From an uncultured Atopostipes sp. (GTDB lineage: Bacteria > Bacillota > Bacilli > Lactobacillales > Carnobacteriaceae_A), in the NCBI GenBank assembly GCA_947296835.1, contig CAMYQS010000002.1:1-21093 (forward strand): a stretch of 21,093 nucleotides of DNA. Reading direction: 5' to 3'. Below, in pieces: positions 7,728 through 14,968 of the stretch. The position numbers and the translations under genes were made by a program. The first letter of the stretch is position 1; the number at the start of each line of letters is the position of its first letter. The notes under the pieces were generated by a model. That model had not been told where the DNA came from, did not search any database, and saw nothing but the letters and a program-made list of their open reading frames with translations.

Positions 7728-8324
7728 TTATTTTATACTACTCGCAATAAACATTGAGGCATCTTGTCTCATGAAGATATTTTCTCCATGATGGAATGTT
7801 TTAATTTCAGTCGATTTGAAACCTACTTCAGATAATTTTTCTTTTAATTCATCATGCACAAAACCATTGTGCACTTTCGGATGACTGATTTCTTCTTTTT
7901 TATCGAAGTCCACAATAATGAGTTTGCCATCCTCATTTAGGATATCAAACAATTCTTGTAAAATTTTATCCGTATCCGGAATATGAAGAAGGACTAATGA
8001 CATCATGATAATGTCTGCTTTAATTTTAGGCGTCTCGTCTGTGAAATCTGAATGAAGAACTTCTGCGTTCGCTATAGCATCACGCATAATTTTACCTTTC
8101 GCAACTTCGGTCATTTCTTTCGATGAATCGACCAATAAAACAGATTCCACTAAGTCCGTTAGATTTAAACTAACCAATCCAGTACCACTACCATAATCCA
8201 ATAATGATTTCGACTGACTATCACTTAACTCTTTTCTGACTGCCTGAACAATAACATTCGCTAAGTTTTTTCTTTCTTCACTATCATATCTTGCGGCCAT
8301 CTTTTCGAATACATTATCTGTCAT
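7728..8324 (-). CDS. Class I SAM-dependent methyltransferase
   Basis: 198 residues. Motif I is LLDYGSGTGLVS, followed by acidic VLLVDSS (motif post-I), VLHSDFTDE (motif II) and IIMMSLVLLHIPD (post-II), then LNEDGKLIIVDFDK (motif III). This is a small-molecule-type Methyltransf_11/25 enzyme without an obvious RNA-binding domain; the substrate is not predictable. ATG 8324 is preferred over ATG 8336, because the Shine-Dalgarno GGAG lies between them. It lies 39 nt behind the stop of the DEAD-box helicase on the same strand, so the two are probably cotranscribed. An rRNA or ribosome-related role would fit the neighbour but is only a guess. Confidence 0.9.
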   Translation of the reverse strand: MTDNVFEKMAARYDSEERKNLANVIVQAVRKELSDSQSKSLLDYGSGTGLVSLNLTDLVESVLLVDSSKEMTEVAKGKIMRDAIANAEVLHSDFTDETPKIKADIIMMSLVLLHIPDTDKILQELFDILNEDGKLIIVDFDKKEEISHPKVHNGFVHDELKEKLSEVGFKSTEIKTFHHGENIFMRQDASMFIASSIK

Positions 8325-8363
8325 ACATAACTCCATTTCATCTTTATCCTTAATAGCTACTAA

Positions 8364-9818
8364 TTACTTATGTGCTTTACGAACTTTTAATTTTTTCCCT
8401 TTAATTGTACGGTTTTGCATTTCAGCAATCACATAAGGGCCTTTTCCATTCATAATTTCAACGTAACTAACATTTTCTTGAATCGTAATAATACCGATAT
8501 CTTCCGCTTCGATTTCCTTAAGACTTGTCAGCGTTCCAACGAAATCAACTGCACGTAACTTTTTCTTTTTACCACCATTGAAATAAATCTTCATGATGTT
8601 TCTATCTAGATCTTTACTACGTGAAACTTTCGGTACCACACGTGTATTGATTTTCTTATCAAAAGCTGACTTTGCACGTTCAACTGAGCGTTCGCTAGGA
8701 GCAAATACTTCCGTCACATCGTTTTTATCATCAAATGCGTAGTCACGAATTTCTTGCCAACGTCTTTTGTCTTTTTCGCTAACCATTGTTAAAGCTAAAC
8801 CAGTTTTTCCTGCCCGACCTGTACGACCTGTTCGGTGCGTATAGCTCTCTTTTTCAAAAGGAACATCATAGTTGATTACATGAGTCATGTTATCAATGTC
8901 AATTCCACGAGCAGCTACATCCGTTGCGACCATATAACGCAATTTCCCTGTACGGAATTCGTCCAGTACGTCTAAACGATCATCTTGTTCCATACCACCA
9001 TGCAGTTTATCAACCGGCAAGTCGAATTTATCTAGGTATCTTACAACATCATCCACCGCATCTTTCGTATTACAGAAAATAATACATGTATCAGGGTTTT
9101 CAATAACCATTAAGTCTAATAATTGTTTTTCTTTAAATTTTTCTTCTACATTTATAAATGAATGTAGAATATTCGGCGTGTTCTCTTCAGTTGGAGCTAT
9201 CTTCACAGACTGACGATCAGCTTTCATGTAGAAGCTCGTTAACTGATTAACTTGCGGTGACATCGTAGCTGAGAACAACATCGTTTGGCGTTCTTTCGGT
9301 AAATGTTTAATAATATCTTCAACTTGATCGATGAATCCCATGTTCAGCATTTCATCCGCTTCGTCTAAAACCAAGCTATTCACTTTGCTAACATCCAAAG
9401 TACCTTCTTTTAAATGTTCTAAAATACGGCCTGGAGTTCCAACAACAATATGGCTCTTTTGGCTTAATTCAGATTTTTGCGTTTTGAAAGAAGACTTACC
9501 AAATACCGCTGTAACTTTAATACGTTTTAAACGTCCAATATTCATAATGTCATCTTTAACTTGTAGCGCTAACTCTCGAGTAGGGACTAAAATTAGGGCT
9601 TGAGGTTTATTCTCTTCCCATTCTGCTTGTTCAACAAGTGGCAATCCAAAAGCAATCGTTTTTCCACTACCTGTTTGAGATTCGACGATAATGTCTTTAT
9701 TCTCTAAGGCTAACGGAATAACCGATTCTTGCACCGGCGTTGGGTGGAAGTAACGTAAACTTGTTAGTGCTTCTATTATTTCAGAACTAAGTCCAAATAT
9801 ATCAAATGATTTTTTAAT
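8364..9818 (-). CDS. dbpA: DEAD-box RNA helicase, DbpA/YxiN type, apparent ATT start
   Basis: 484 residues if begun at ATT 9818. The order is Q-motif region FHPTPVQES (Q30), Walker A SQTGSGKT (47-54), PTREL (about 79-83), DEAD (152-155), SAT (183-185), HRTGRTGR (328-335) and a C-terminal DbpA-like RNA-binding domain (MKIYFNGGKKKK..., last 80 residues). In E. coli DbpA and B. subtilis YxiN that domain binds hairpin 92 of 23S rRNA for 50S assembly. The first standard start in frame is GTG 9734, which would delete the Q motif. No ATG, GTG or TTG lies between it and the stop at 9851-9849. Family alignment and an AGGA 7 nt upstream place the start at ATT 9818, 1 nt after the stop of a decayed upstream gene. 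A lost ATG or sequence error is the alternative. Confidence 0.88.
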   Translation of the reverse strand: MKKSFDIFGLSSEIIEALTSLRYFHPTPVQESVIPLALENKDIIVESQTGSGKTIAFGLPLVEQAEWEENKPQALILVPTRELALQVKDDIMNIGRLKRIKVTAVFGKSSFKTQKSELSQKSHIVVGTPGRILEHLKEGTLDVSKVNSLVLDEADEMLNMGFIDQVEDIIKHLPKERQTMLFSATMSPQVNQLTSFYMKADRQSVKIAPTEENTPNILHSFINVEEKFKEKQLLDLMVIENPDTCIIFCNTKDAVDDVVRYLDKFDLPVDKLHGGMEQDDRLDVLDEFRTGKLRYMVATDVAARGIDIDNMTHVINYDVPFEKESYTHRTGRTGRAGKTGLALTMVSEKDKRRWQEIRDYAFDDKNDVTEVFAPSERSVERAKSAFDKKINTRVVPKVSRSKDLDRNIMKIYFNGGKKKKLRAVDFVGTLTSLKEIEAEDIGIITIQENVSYVEIMNGKGPYVIAEMQNRTIKGKKLKVRKAHK

Positions 9819-9819
9819 G

Positions 9820-10129
9820 TTATTTTCCTGCTTTCTTTTTACGAGCTTTTAAGTGTTTTATAATCTGGCATAATAAACTAATTTTTTTTCAATCCATTCT
9901 TCGGTCACTTTAAAATGATACATTGAATTTGAGCTCCGAAACGAGTAGTATACCATTTATCAGCGTGAATATACATGCCACTTGATCTTTTAGAGCAATT
10001 ACTACACCCTTATGTCTATATATGTACCTTCAATATTCATTTTTAACTTCAGACTTTCAGGATCCTTAAGTCTACTTTTTTCTCACTAATCTTCTCAAAA
10101 TAATGAAGATACAAGTCTCTCTTTTTCAC
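9820..10129 (-). pseudogene. Decayed ~104-codon gene upstream of the helicase
   Basis: In minus-strand order the frames give KKRDLYLHYFEKISEKKVDL, KDPESLKLKMNIEGTYIDIR, GVVIALKDQVA, YIHADKWYTTRFGAQIQC (continuing IILK), VTEEWIEKKLVYY and QIIKHLKARKKKAGK-stop. Each junction is repaired by adding one base. Five additions to 310 nt give exactly 105 codons including stop. The composition looks like a small basic-tailed cytosolic protein. I do not recognise the family. Its stop (9822-9820) is 1 nt from the helicase start, and its end contains the helicase Shine-Dalgarno, so it was once a translationally coupled first gene. The start (GTG 10129) is uncertain. Confidence 0.5.
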
Positions 10130-10156
10130 AGTGACTTCAGCTCATTATCTGAATCT

Positions 10157-10185
10157 TAATATGTCTGACTTTACGATTTTTTCAA
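10157..10185 (-). promoter_or_regulatory. Candidate promoter of the decayed gene-helicase-methyltransferase unit
   Basis: The minus strand has TTGAAA (10185-10180), then 17 nt, then ATATTA (10162-10157). The -35 is good and the -10 moderate. It would start transcription about 20 nt before the GTG at 10129. Confidence 0.4.
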
Positions 10186-10207
10186 GTATACTTGTGAAAC
10201 ATATATA
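10179..10207 (+). promoter_or_regulatory. Candidate promoter of the polyprenyl synthase-prenyltransferase operon
   Basis: TTTTCA (10179-10184) lies 17 nt before TATATA (10202-10207), 63 nt before ATG 10271. It overlaps the minus-strand promoter facing the other way. Confidence 0.35.
10183..10194. promoter_or_regulatory. Perfect 12-bp palindrome CAAGTATACTTG (candidate operator)
   Basis: The palindrome sits at the overlap of two divergent candidate promoters. A dimeric regulator bound here could affect both. No matching regulator gene is adjacent. Confidence 0.3.
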
Positions 10208-10270
10208 GCAAAAATGTGTAAAGAACTTAGTAAAAGTACCAAGTATCAAAGGTTAACAAAGGAGACAGCT

Positions 10271-11262
10271 ATGGTTAAAACTCATCCAATGTGGAATAAA
10301 TACCCTAACATCCAAAACTTTTTACTAGAATGCCTTGCACTTATCATAGAAAAAACAACCATTGAAAATAAGGCCATAAAAAAAAAACAATCACTGATTT
10401 GATAGATAGCAAAGGAAAATTACTTAGACCTGCTTATTTTTATCTTTTTTCTAGATTAGGACACGCCAATCAGGATATGCATAAAGAAATTGTTGCTGCC
10501 GCTGCATCTACGGAAGTACTTCATTTAGCTACTCTCATTCATGACGATATTATAGATGAGTCAGATATGCGTCGCGGTATTGAAACGATCCAATCAAAAC
10601 ACGGTAAAGATGTTGCGGTTTATACAGGTGATTTATTACTATCGGTATATTTCGATTTGTTGGCGGACGCGACGGACTCCGTCGAAATCATTAAATTAAA
10701 TACGCTCTCAATGAAGCGAGTACTAATGGGTGAAATAAATCAAATGACAAATGTCTACAATACAGATGTCACTTATGAAAACTACTTGAAAAGTATTAAA
10801 GGAAAGACCGCCCAACTTTTTGAGTTAAGTTGCTATGAAGGTGCGTACTTTGGACAATGTAATCCTGATATTATTGAGAAAAGCCGGTCTATTGGCCAAA
10901 ATATTGGGATTGCTTTTCAAATGATTGATGATATTCTAGATTACACTCAAACACCTGAAATCCTTTCAAAGCCTATTTTAAACGATGTCAAACAAGGTAT
11001 TTATACACTTCCAATTATTTTAGGCATAGAGTCAAACAAAGAGAAATTTCTACCTCTTTTAAAAAAGGGGGAAAACTTATCAGACAGTGATCTAGCTACA
11101 TTAGTTTCTTTATTAAATGATAACGACTGTATCAAACGCGCTCAAGTTATTGCAAAAAAATACATAGATGAAGCTTTGTTGTCTATTGAGTCACTTCCAA
11201 GTCATCCTGAAAAAGATACGTTGTATTCATTAACTAAAAAATTACTCATTAGAGAGTTTTAA
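10271..11262 (+). pseudogene. Polyprenyl diphosphate synthase (DmkB/HepT-like), frame broken at an A10 tract
   Basis: This trans-isoprenyl diphosphate synthase extends a prenyl chain with isopentenyl diphosphate to make the quinone side chain. ATG 10271 (AAGGAG 7 nt upstream) opens the N-terminus (MWNKYPNIQNFLLECLALI). Its frame ends at 10402 after crossing ten A (10378-10387). The rest continues in the next frame through 11262. One extra A (or two fewer) joins them into a normal 330-residue protein (…NKAIKKKTITDLIDSKGKLLRP…). Catalytic motifs are intact downstream: GKLLRP, first DDxxD HDDIIDESDMRRG (about 91-103) and second QMIDDILDY (about 217-226). Slippage at A10 could restore it, or the base is a sequencing loss. 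Read alone, the downstream frame from TTG 10399 lacks a ribosome site and the first helix. It is followed 12 nt later by a UbiA prenyltransferase. Confidence 0.85.
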
Positions 11263-11274
11263 GAGGAGATCATT

Positions 11275-12183
11275 ATGACACTCAAACAGTATGTCTTACT
11301 TTCACAAATGGAATACGCGAGCACCAGCTTTTTTCCTGGGTTTATGGGAATCTTGTATGCCTGGTATAACTATGACACATTCCGTCTAGGTTATTCCTTC
11401 TTAGGCTTACTCACTGTCGGCCTCTTTCAACTTGCGATTAGTTTACGCGATAATTACTTAGATTATTTCGTTGCGGAGAATAAAAATGCTGATTATGCCC
11501 AAGAAATGATACTAGGTAAAGAAAAAATTCCTCTTAAAAACGTTCGCTCAGCGTATTATATTACTGGTGCCGCTGCCTTAGTCGTAGGTTTATTCTTAGT
11601 TCTTCAGACATCTTTCATATTGCTTTATATTCTCTTAGGAGGCATCTTAATCGGTATTCTTTATACTTTCGGGCCTCTTCCCATCTCGAGCACGCCATTC
11701 GGTGACTTCTTTATCGGATTAGCCTATGGATTTGGTATCTTTACAGCCTTGTTTTATGTCAATGCATTTGATGTCATTCAATTTGACTGGTTATCTATTA
11801 TTCATCTCATCGTTGCAACCATCCCTACAGCGATTACAGTCATGTCCGTTTCACTGGCTAATAATATTTCTGATTTAGAAGAAGATATTGAAGATGGCCG
11901 TTTTACTCTTCCTTATTATATTGGTATAGACAAGGCACTCGTTGTCTTCAAATCATTTTATTATGCGGGCTACATTGCGATTATCTTATCGGTTATTTTT
12001 GGAACATTACCCAGATTCGTAACCTTCTCTTTATTAACTTTCCCATATGTTTCAAAAAATATTCGTATATTTATAGACAAACAAGAAAAAGAAACGACTT
12101 TTCTAACCACAATTTTTAACTCAATTGTCATTCCTGTTCCACTTATTCTTACTTTCTTCATCGGCGCCTGGTTTGATATTTAA
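11275..12183 (+). CDS. UbiA/MenA-type prenyltransferase (DmkA-like)
   Basis: 302 residues with about eight to nine membrane helices. The two Mg-diphosphate motifs of the UbiA superfamily are LRDNYLDYF (about 57-65) and SDLEEDIEDGRFTLP (about 199-213). The enzyme would attach the polyprenyl chain to 1,4-dihydroxy-2-naphthoate and so make demethylmenaquinone. It lies 12 nt behind the polyprenyl synthase with Shine-Dalgarno AAGAGGAG. In Listeria the equivalent pair (dmkA/dmkB) supplies the quinone for flavin-based extracellular electron transfer (established there). Here the other EET genes are not in the window, so that role is inferred. A plain menaquinone role is equally possible. Confidence 0.87.
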   Translation: MTLKQYVLLSQMEYASTSFFPGFMGILYAWYNYDTFRLGYSFLGLLTVGLFQLAISLRDNYLDYFVAENKNADYAQEMILGKEKIPLKNVRSAYYITGAAALVVGLFLVLQTSFILLYILLGGILIGILYTFGPLPISSTPFGDFFIGLAYGFGIFTALFYVNAFDVIQFDWLSIIHLIVATIPTAITVMSVSLANNISDLEEDIEDGRFTLPYYIGIDKALVVFKSFYYAGYIAIILSVIFGTLPRFVTFSLLTFPYVSKNIRIFIDKQEKETTFLTTIFNSIVIPVPLILTFFIGAWFDI

Positions 12184-12228
12184 TTATCCTTTTGACAACG
12201 CTTCTGAGTCATTAAACGAAGAGTAAAA

Positions 12229-12277
12229 AATCAGTGATGTTCTGAAAATTTTCTTCCTTCAGTCCGCATCACTGATT
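12229..12277. terminator. Long-stem terminator, strongest on the minus strand
   Basis: AATCAGTGATG/CATCACTGATT form an 11-bp stem, with an inner CTGAA/TTCAG stem. On the minus strand it is followed directly by a T-run (A12225-12230 on plus), on the plus strand by ATTTTGGTTT. It can end the prenyltransferase operon (46 nt after its stop). Its better T-run suits a minus-strand gene now reduced to the remnant at 12308-12412. Confidence 0.7.
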
Positions 12278-12307
12278 ATTTTGGTTTAAAAAGTATAATT
12301 AACAGAT

Positions 12308-12412
12308 TTAATTGTCCTTATCATCACTTATGATACGGCTCCCCGTATCAGTTGTCTCTGCGGTTTTTAATCGCAATTGAGTCGTTACGGATTGCTTATC
12401 TATTTCAGCTAG
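12308..12412 (-). pseudogene. 3' remnant of a lost minus-strand gene
   Basis: A minus-strand frame of 34 codons plus stop sits just before a minus-strand terminator (12277-12229). It reads LAEIDKQSVTTQLRLK, TAETTDTGSRIISDDKDN. It has no start codon and is cut at its upstream end by a stop at 12415-12413. The hydrophilic, charged tail reads like a C-terminus rather than random AT-rich DNA. I cannot name the family. A hairpin within it (TGATACGG/CCGTATCA, 12331-12350) may be chance. Confidence 0.35.
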
Positions 12413-12439
12413 TTATTTTTACTTATTTTAACAACAAAG

Positions 12440-12473
12440 AAGAGTCAACGTATTAAATTTTACGTTGACTCTT
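12440..12473. repeat. 13-bp inverted repeat hairpin AAGAGTCAACGTA
   Basis: AAGAGTCAACGTA (12440-12452) and its exact complement (12461-12473) are separated by 8 nt. There is no T-run on either strand, so it is not a standard terminator. The core GTCAACG/CGTTGAC returns as a gapless palindrome at 12594-12605. Confidence 0.7.
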
Positions 12474-12477
12474 CAAG

Positions 12478-12638
12478 CCTGAATAATTCATAGTTTTTCC
12501 ATCAATAGCAGCTAATGTTGATTTTATAATCTTTTGTTTCAGTCCTGTCATCACCCATTGGGTGATGAAGCAAATAAATGTAAAAGCGATAAAGTCAACG
12601 TTGACAAAGATTTTTAGAAGAACTATGAATTATTCAGG
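12478..12638. repeat. 161-bp element bounded by perfect 18-bp inverted repeats
   Basis: CCTGAATAATTCATAGTT (12478-12495) is repeated exactly inverted at 12621-12638. The 125 bp between hold a TATAAT (12525-12530), a near-palindrome TCATCACCCATTGGGTGATGA (12548-12568, one central base unpaired) and GTCAACGTTGAC (12594-12605). It ends 20 bp before the ATG of the NERD-domain gene. No transposase or recombinase is in the window, and no matching target duplication is seen at its borders. Options are a MITE-like element, an invertible segment or a structured leader RNA. Confidence 0.75.
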
Positions 12639-12658
12639 ATATATAGGGGGTAATTCTT

Positions 12659-13621
12659 ATGCAAATCTATCAAACAAAATTATCAAAGGCTTCTCCAGTT
12701 CCAACACAACTTGAATTTTTACAAGCTGCTGACCAAAGAAATTTATTGAAGACGAAGAAGGAATTGAGTTTGTATCACAATTTAGAGGCTGGCAATCAAG
12801 GCGAAGAATTCGTTCTCGACATGTTAGTAAAATTTGGTTGCAAACACTGGATTGTTTTAAGAAATCTATGGCTAGATCATTATGGAATTTATGAAAATGA
12901 TATTGTTTTACTAACTAGTCACGCCATATATATCTTGGAAGTAAAAAATTACGAAGGAGAGTTTGAATATAAAAACAGTCGTTGTTACATGAACGGGAGG
13001 AAATTAAAAGAAAATTGTATACATCAAGCCGAAAAAGCCTGGATGAACTTAAGAGAAATTTGTCACTCAATCGATCAGTCAATTCATATAAAGGGTGCAT
13101 TACTATTTGTCGGTGAACATAACGAAGTGGTTATACAATCCGAAGTCGATGGCATAGAAATTGTCACTCGAAACACCCTTCGCAAATTTATCCAGTCAAT
13201 TAAGAAAGAGGAAGAATTTCATCATTACTCCTCACTTAATACCCAAAAATTCCTTTCTCATTTTGAAAGAAATGAGGTCTTGAATCCTTTCGGTCCGCTA
13301 AAGTCCTATCTACCAGAAGAAGTGCTCAAGGAAAAACACGGAATTTATTGCAATGAGTGCGGAAACTACGATACACAATTGACTCGAAAGTTTTTGAAGT
13401 GTATCAACGGACATGTTGAGCTACGTGATTCTGCAATTTTACGTACTATTAATGAATTTGAAGTTCTTATTTTTAAGAACCAACATATGACACGCACTCA
13501 CTTAATGAAATTTATGGATAATAAAGTTTCTAAATCTTCTCTAATCAATTTATTAAACAAACATTTCATCCGAATCCATAATGGCCGCCACACAAAGTAT
13601 AAGATTAAATATTCGACTTGA
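12659..13621 (+). CDS. NERD-domain protein with zinc-finger-like and helical C-terminal region
   Basis: 320 residues. The NERD (nuclease-related) domain spans about 45-190. GNQGEEFVLDMLVKFG opens it. YENDIVLLTSHAIYILEVKNYEGEF carries the D...ExK triad of the PD-(D/E)xK nuclease fold, with MNGRKLKENCIHQAEKA behind it. Then come a Cys/His cluster CNECGNYDTQ...KCINGHVE (about 238-262, possible Zn ribbon) and a C-terminal winged-helix-like part (THLMKFMDNKVSKSSLINLLNKHF). NERD proteins are proposed DNA-processing nucleases, but few have tested functions. The start is ATG 12659 with an AGGGGG ribosome site just outside the inverted-repeat element. It stands alone, next to repeats on both sides. 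Confidence 0.88.
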   Translation: MQIYQTKLSKASPVPTQLEFLQAADQRNLLKTKKELSLYHNLEAGNQGEEFVLDMLVKFGCKHWIVLRNLWLDHYGIYENDIVLLTSHAIYILEVKNYEGEFEYKNSRCYMNGRKLKENCIHQAEKAWMNLREICHSIDQSIHIKGALLFVGEHNEVVIQSEVDGIEIVTRNTLRKFIQSIKKEEEFHHYSSLNTQKFLSHFERNEVLNPFGPLKSYLPEEVLKEKHGIYCNECGNYDTQLTRKFLKCINGHVELRDSAILRTINEFEVLIFKNQHMTRTHLMKFMDNKVSKSSLINLLNKHFIRIHNGRHTKYKIKYST

Positions 13622-13640
13622 ATTCTTCAATATGGATGTA

Positions 13641-13794
13641 AAAACAGCTTGTATAGCATTCTATCGTCTAACTAATTATTTTAGTTGGACGATAGACACT
13701 CTAACTTCCACCTATTTTATTTAGCTGGACGATAGATGCTCTAACTTCCAGCTATTTATTTTAGCTGGACGATAGCACTCTATCTCGTCTATAA
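13641..13794 (+). repeat. Tandem repeat, 40-bp period (about 3.5 diverged copies)
   Basis: Units begin at 13681, 13721 and 13761 with TTAGYTGGACGATAGANRCT, followed in the first two by CTAACTTCCASC and TATTTTAT/TATTTATT. The third is cut after CTATCTCGTC. A weaker half copy precedes at 13661-13680. Each unit can fold, since TAGCTGGA pairs with TCCAGCTA (perfect in copy 2, one mismatch in copy 1). CTATCGTC at 13661 also pairs with GACGATAG of the following copies. Adjacent copies without spacers exclude CRISPR. Confidence 0.75.
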
Positions 13795-13797
13795 ATG

Positions 13798-13836
13798 CAA
13801 AAATCGTGCATCTAGTCGAAAACTATTCTGCACGAT
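13798..13836 (-). terminator. Terminator of the LacI-family gene
   Basis: The minus-strand stem ATCGTGCA/TGCACGAT (8 bp, 18-nt loop) is followed by five T. It lies 13 nt after the stop at 13850. Confidence 0.65.
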
Positions 13837-13849
13837 ATAATTTCTCTAT

Positions 13850-14832
13850 TTAAATTTTACTTGTGGATCCTTGGATGCTTAACTCAACTGGGAGTTGGGT
13901 TAAGGTTGGTATTGGATCTCCATCAGGTCTCAAGGCTTGTATGGTTTGTTTCATTATTGTCTCGCCCATTTCATAAAAGGGGTAGTCGACGGTGGTAATG
14001 TGTGGGAATACGTTTTGCGTCACACTATAGCCACCAAAACCGCTCAGCGACAGCTCATCGGGAATGGCAATTTTTAATTCCGCACTGGCGTTTGATATAC
14101 CTATAGCCATATGATCGGTTGCGGCTGCGATATAAGTAGCTTTAGTCTTTGGTAAATAATCCAAGGCCTTTTTATAATTGGTTGACCGTGAAAAGTCCGA
14201 TTTAATATACTCTATCGTTGCCCCAGCCTCTTTGACGACATCGCTAAATCCCATTTTCCGAAGGACACCAACAGCATGGTCGGTTTCGGACACTCCGACA
14301 AATAAAAGCTCGCGGTGCCCTTGGTCGATGGCGTGCTGGCCGATGATGCGTCCGGCTTCGTAATCATCGAAAACGAAGGAAGGGTTGTCATCCAATTTTT
14401 GCCCGAACAACAGAATAGGAATCTTCGATGACGAATCATGTCCTCTAACTCCTGATCAATCTCAGTCGCAAACAGGATAATTGCGCCAACTTTTTGTCGC
14501 TGTAGCAACCTCATGTTTTGTTTGGTTCGCTCTAAATTCAAATTCGCATTAGTAATCATCAACTGAACATTCTCCGCATAGGCGACCGAGTCAATGCCTT
14601 TCATGGCGGTGTTTGTCGACGGTGAATCGTATCTTGGGATGATGACCCCAGCCATATTGGACCGTGTGGGCTTTAAACTTTGTGCTAAGAAATTCGGCTG
14701 GTAGCCCGTCTCTTTCACAATCTTATCTAACTTTTCTTTGGTTTTTTGACTCACTGATCCTTGATTCAAATAGCGCGAGACTGTGCTTTTTGACACATTG
14801 GCCATCTTCGCAATATCATTTAACGTGACCAT
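13850..14832 (-). pseudogene. LacI-family repressor (ScrR-like), frameshifted
   Basis: The N-terminal frame (ATG 14832) gives a full LacI DNA-binding head, VTLNDIAKMANVSKSTVSRY, the hinge region and the first half of the sugar-binding core, up to ELEDMIR. The frame then shifts near 14428-14436. The other frame continues SSKIPILLFGQKLDDNPS and runs to a normal C-terminus. Adding one base joins both into about 327 residues, the usual length. The order of motifs resembles sucrose-operon repressors (ScrR group), but no sugar PTS or hydrolase is next to it. The head could still bind DNA as a truncated protein. A -10 TATAAT precedes the start at about 14870. GC seems higher than in adjacent genes. 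Confidence 0.85.
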
Positions 14833-14925
14833 GGGTTTTCCTCTTTTCCGTAGTTATCCATAATATTATAGCATATCGAGGGCTTTTTCACATTTTACGC
14901 GAGGAAGTCCCCTATTCAAACCATT

Positions 14926-14968
14926 TAAAAAAGACCTTACTCCTAGAATGGAATAAAGCCTTTCTTTT
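14926..14968. terminator. Terminator of the ABC-transporter/MBL operon (bidirectional form)
   Basis: On the minus strand AAAGGCTTTATTCC pairs with GGAGTAAGGTCTTT over 14 positions (three G-U). The loop is 6 nt and six T follow. It adjoins the stop of the MBL gene. Confidence 0.85.

Noticed and set aside
9732..9734. GTG 9734 as the helicase start
   Set aside because: It would remove the Q-motif region that is clearly encoded upstream in the same frame, and it has no Shine-Dalgarno.
12478..12638. Transposase-bearing insertion sequence
   Set aside because: The 125-bp core has no coding capacity and the flanks show no matching target duplication.
13681..13794. Tandem 40-bp repeats as a CRISPR array
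   Set aside because: Copies abut without unique spacers, are only two to three in number and have no cas genes nearby.
14212..14420. Extra protein formed by the end of the first LacI frame
   Set aside because: It is only the out-of-frame tail after the frameshift; the conserved sequence continues in the other frame.
13850..14832. Programmed frameshift in the LacI-family gene
   Set aside because: No slippery heptamer or homopolymer is seen at the junction, and such control is not known for this family.
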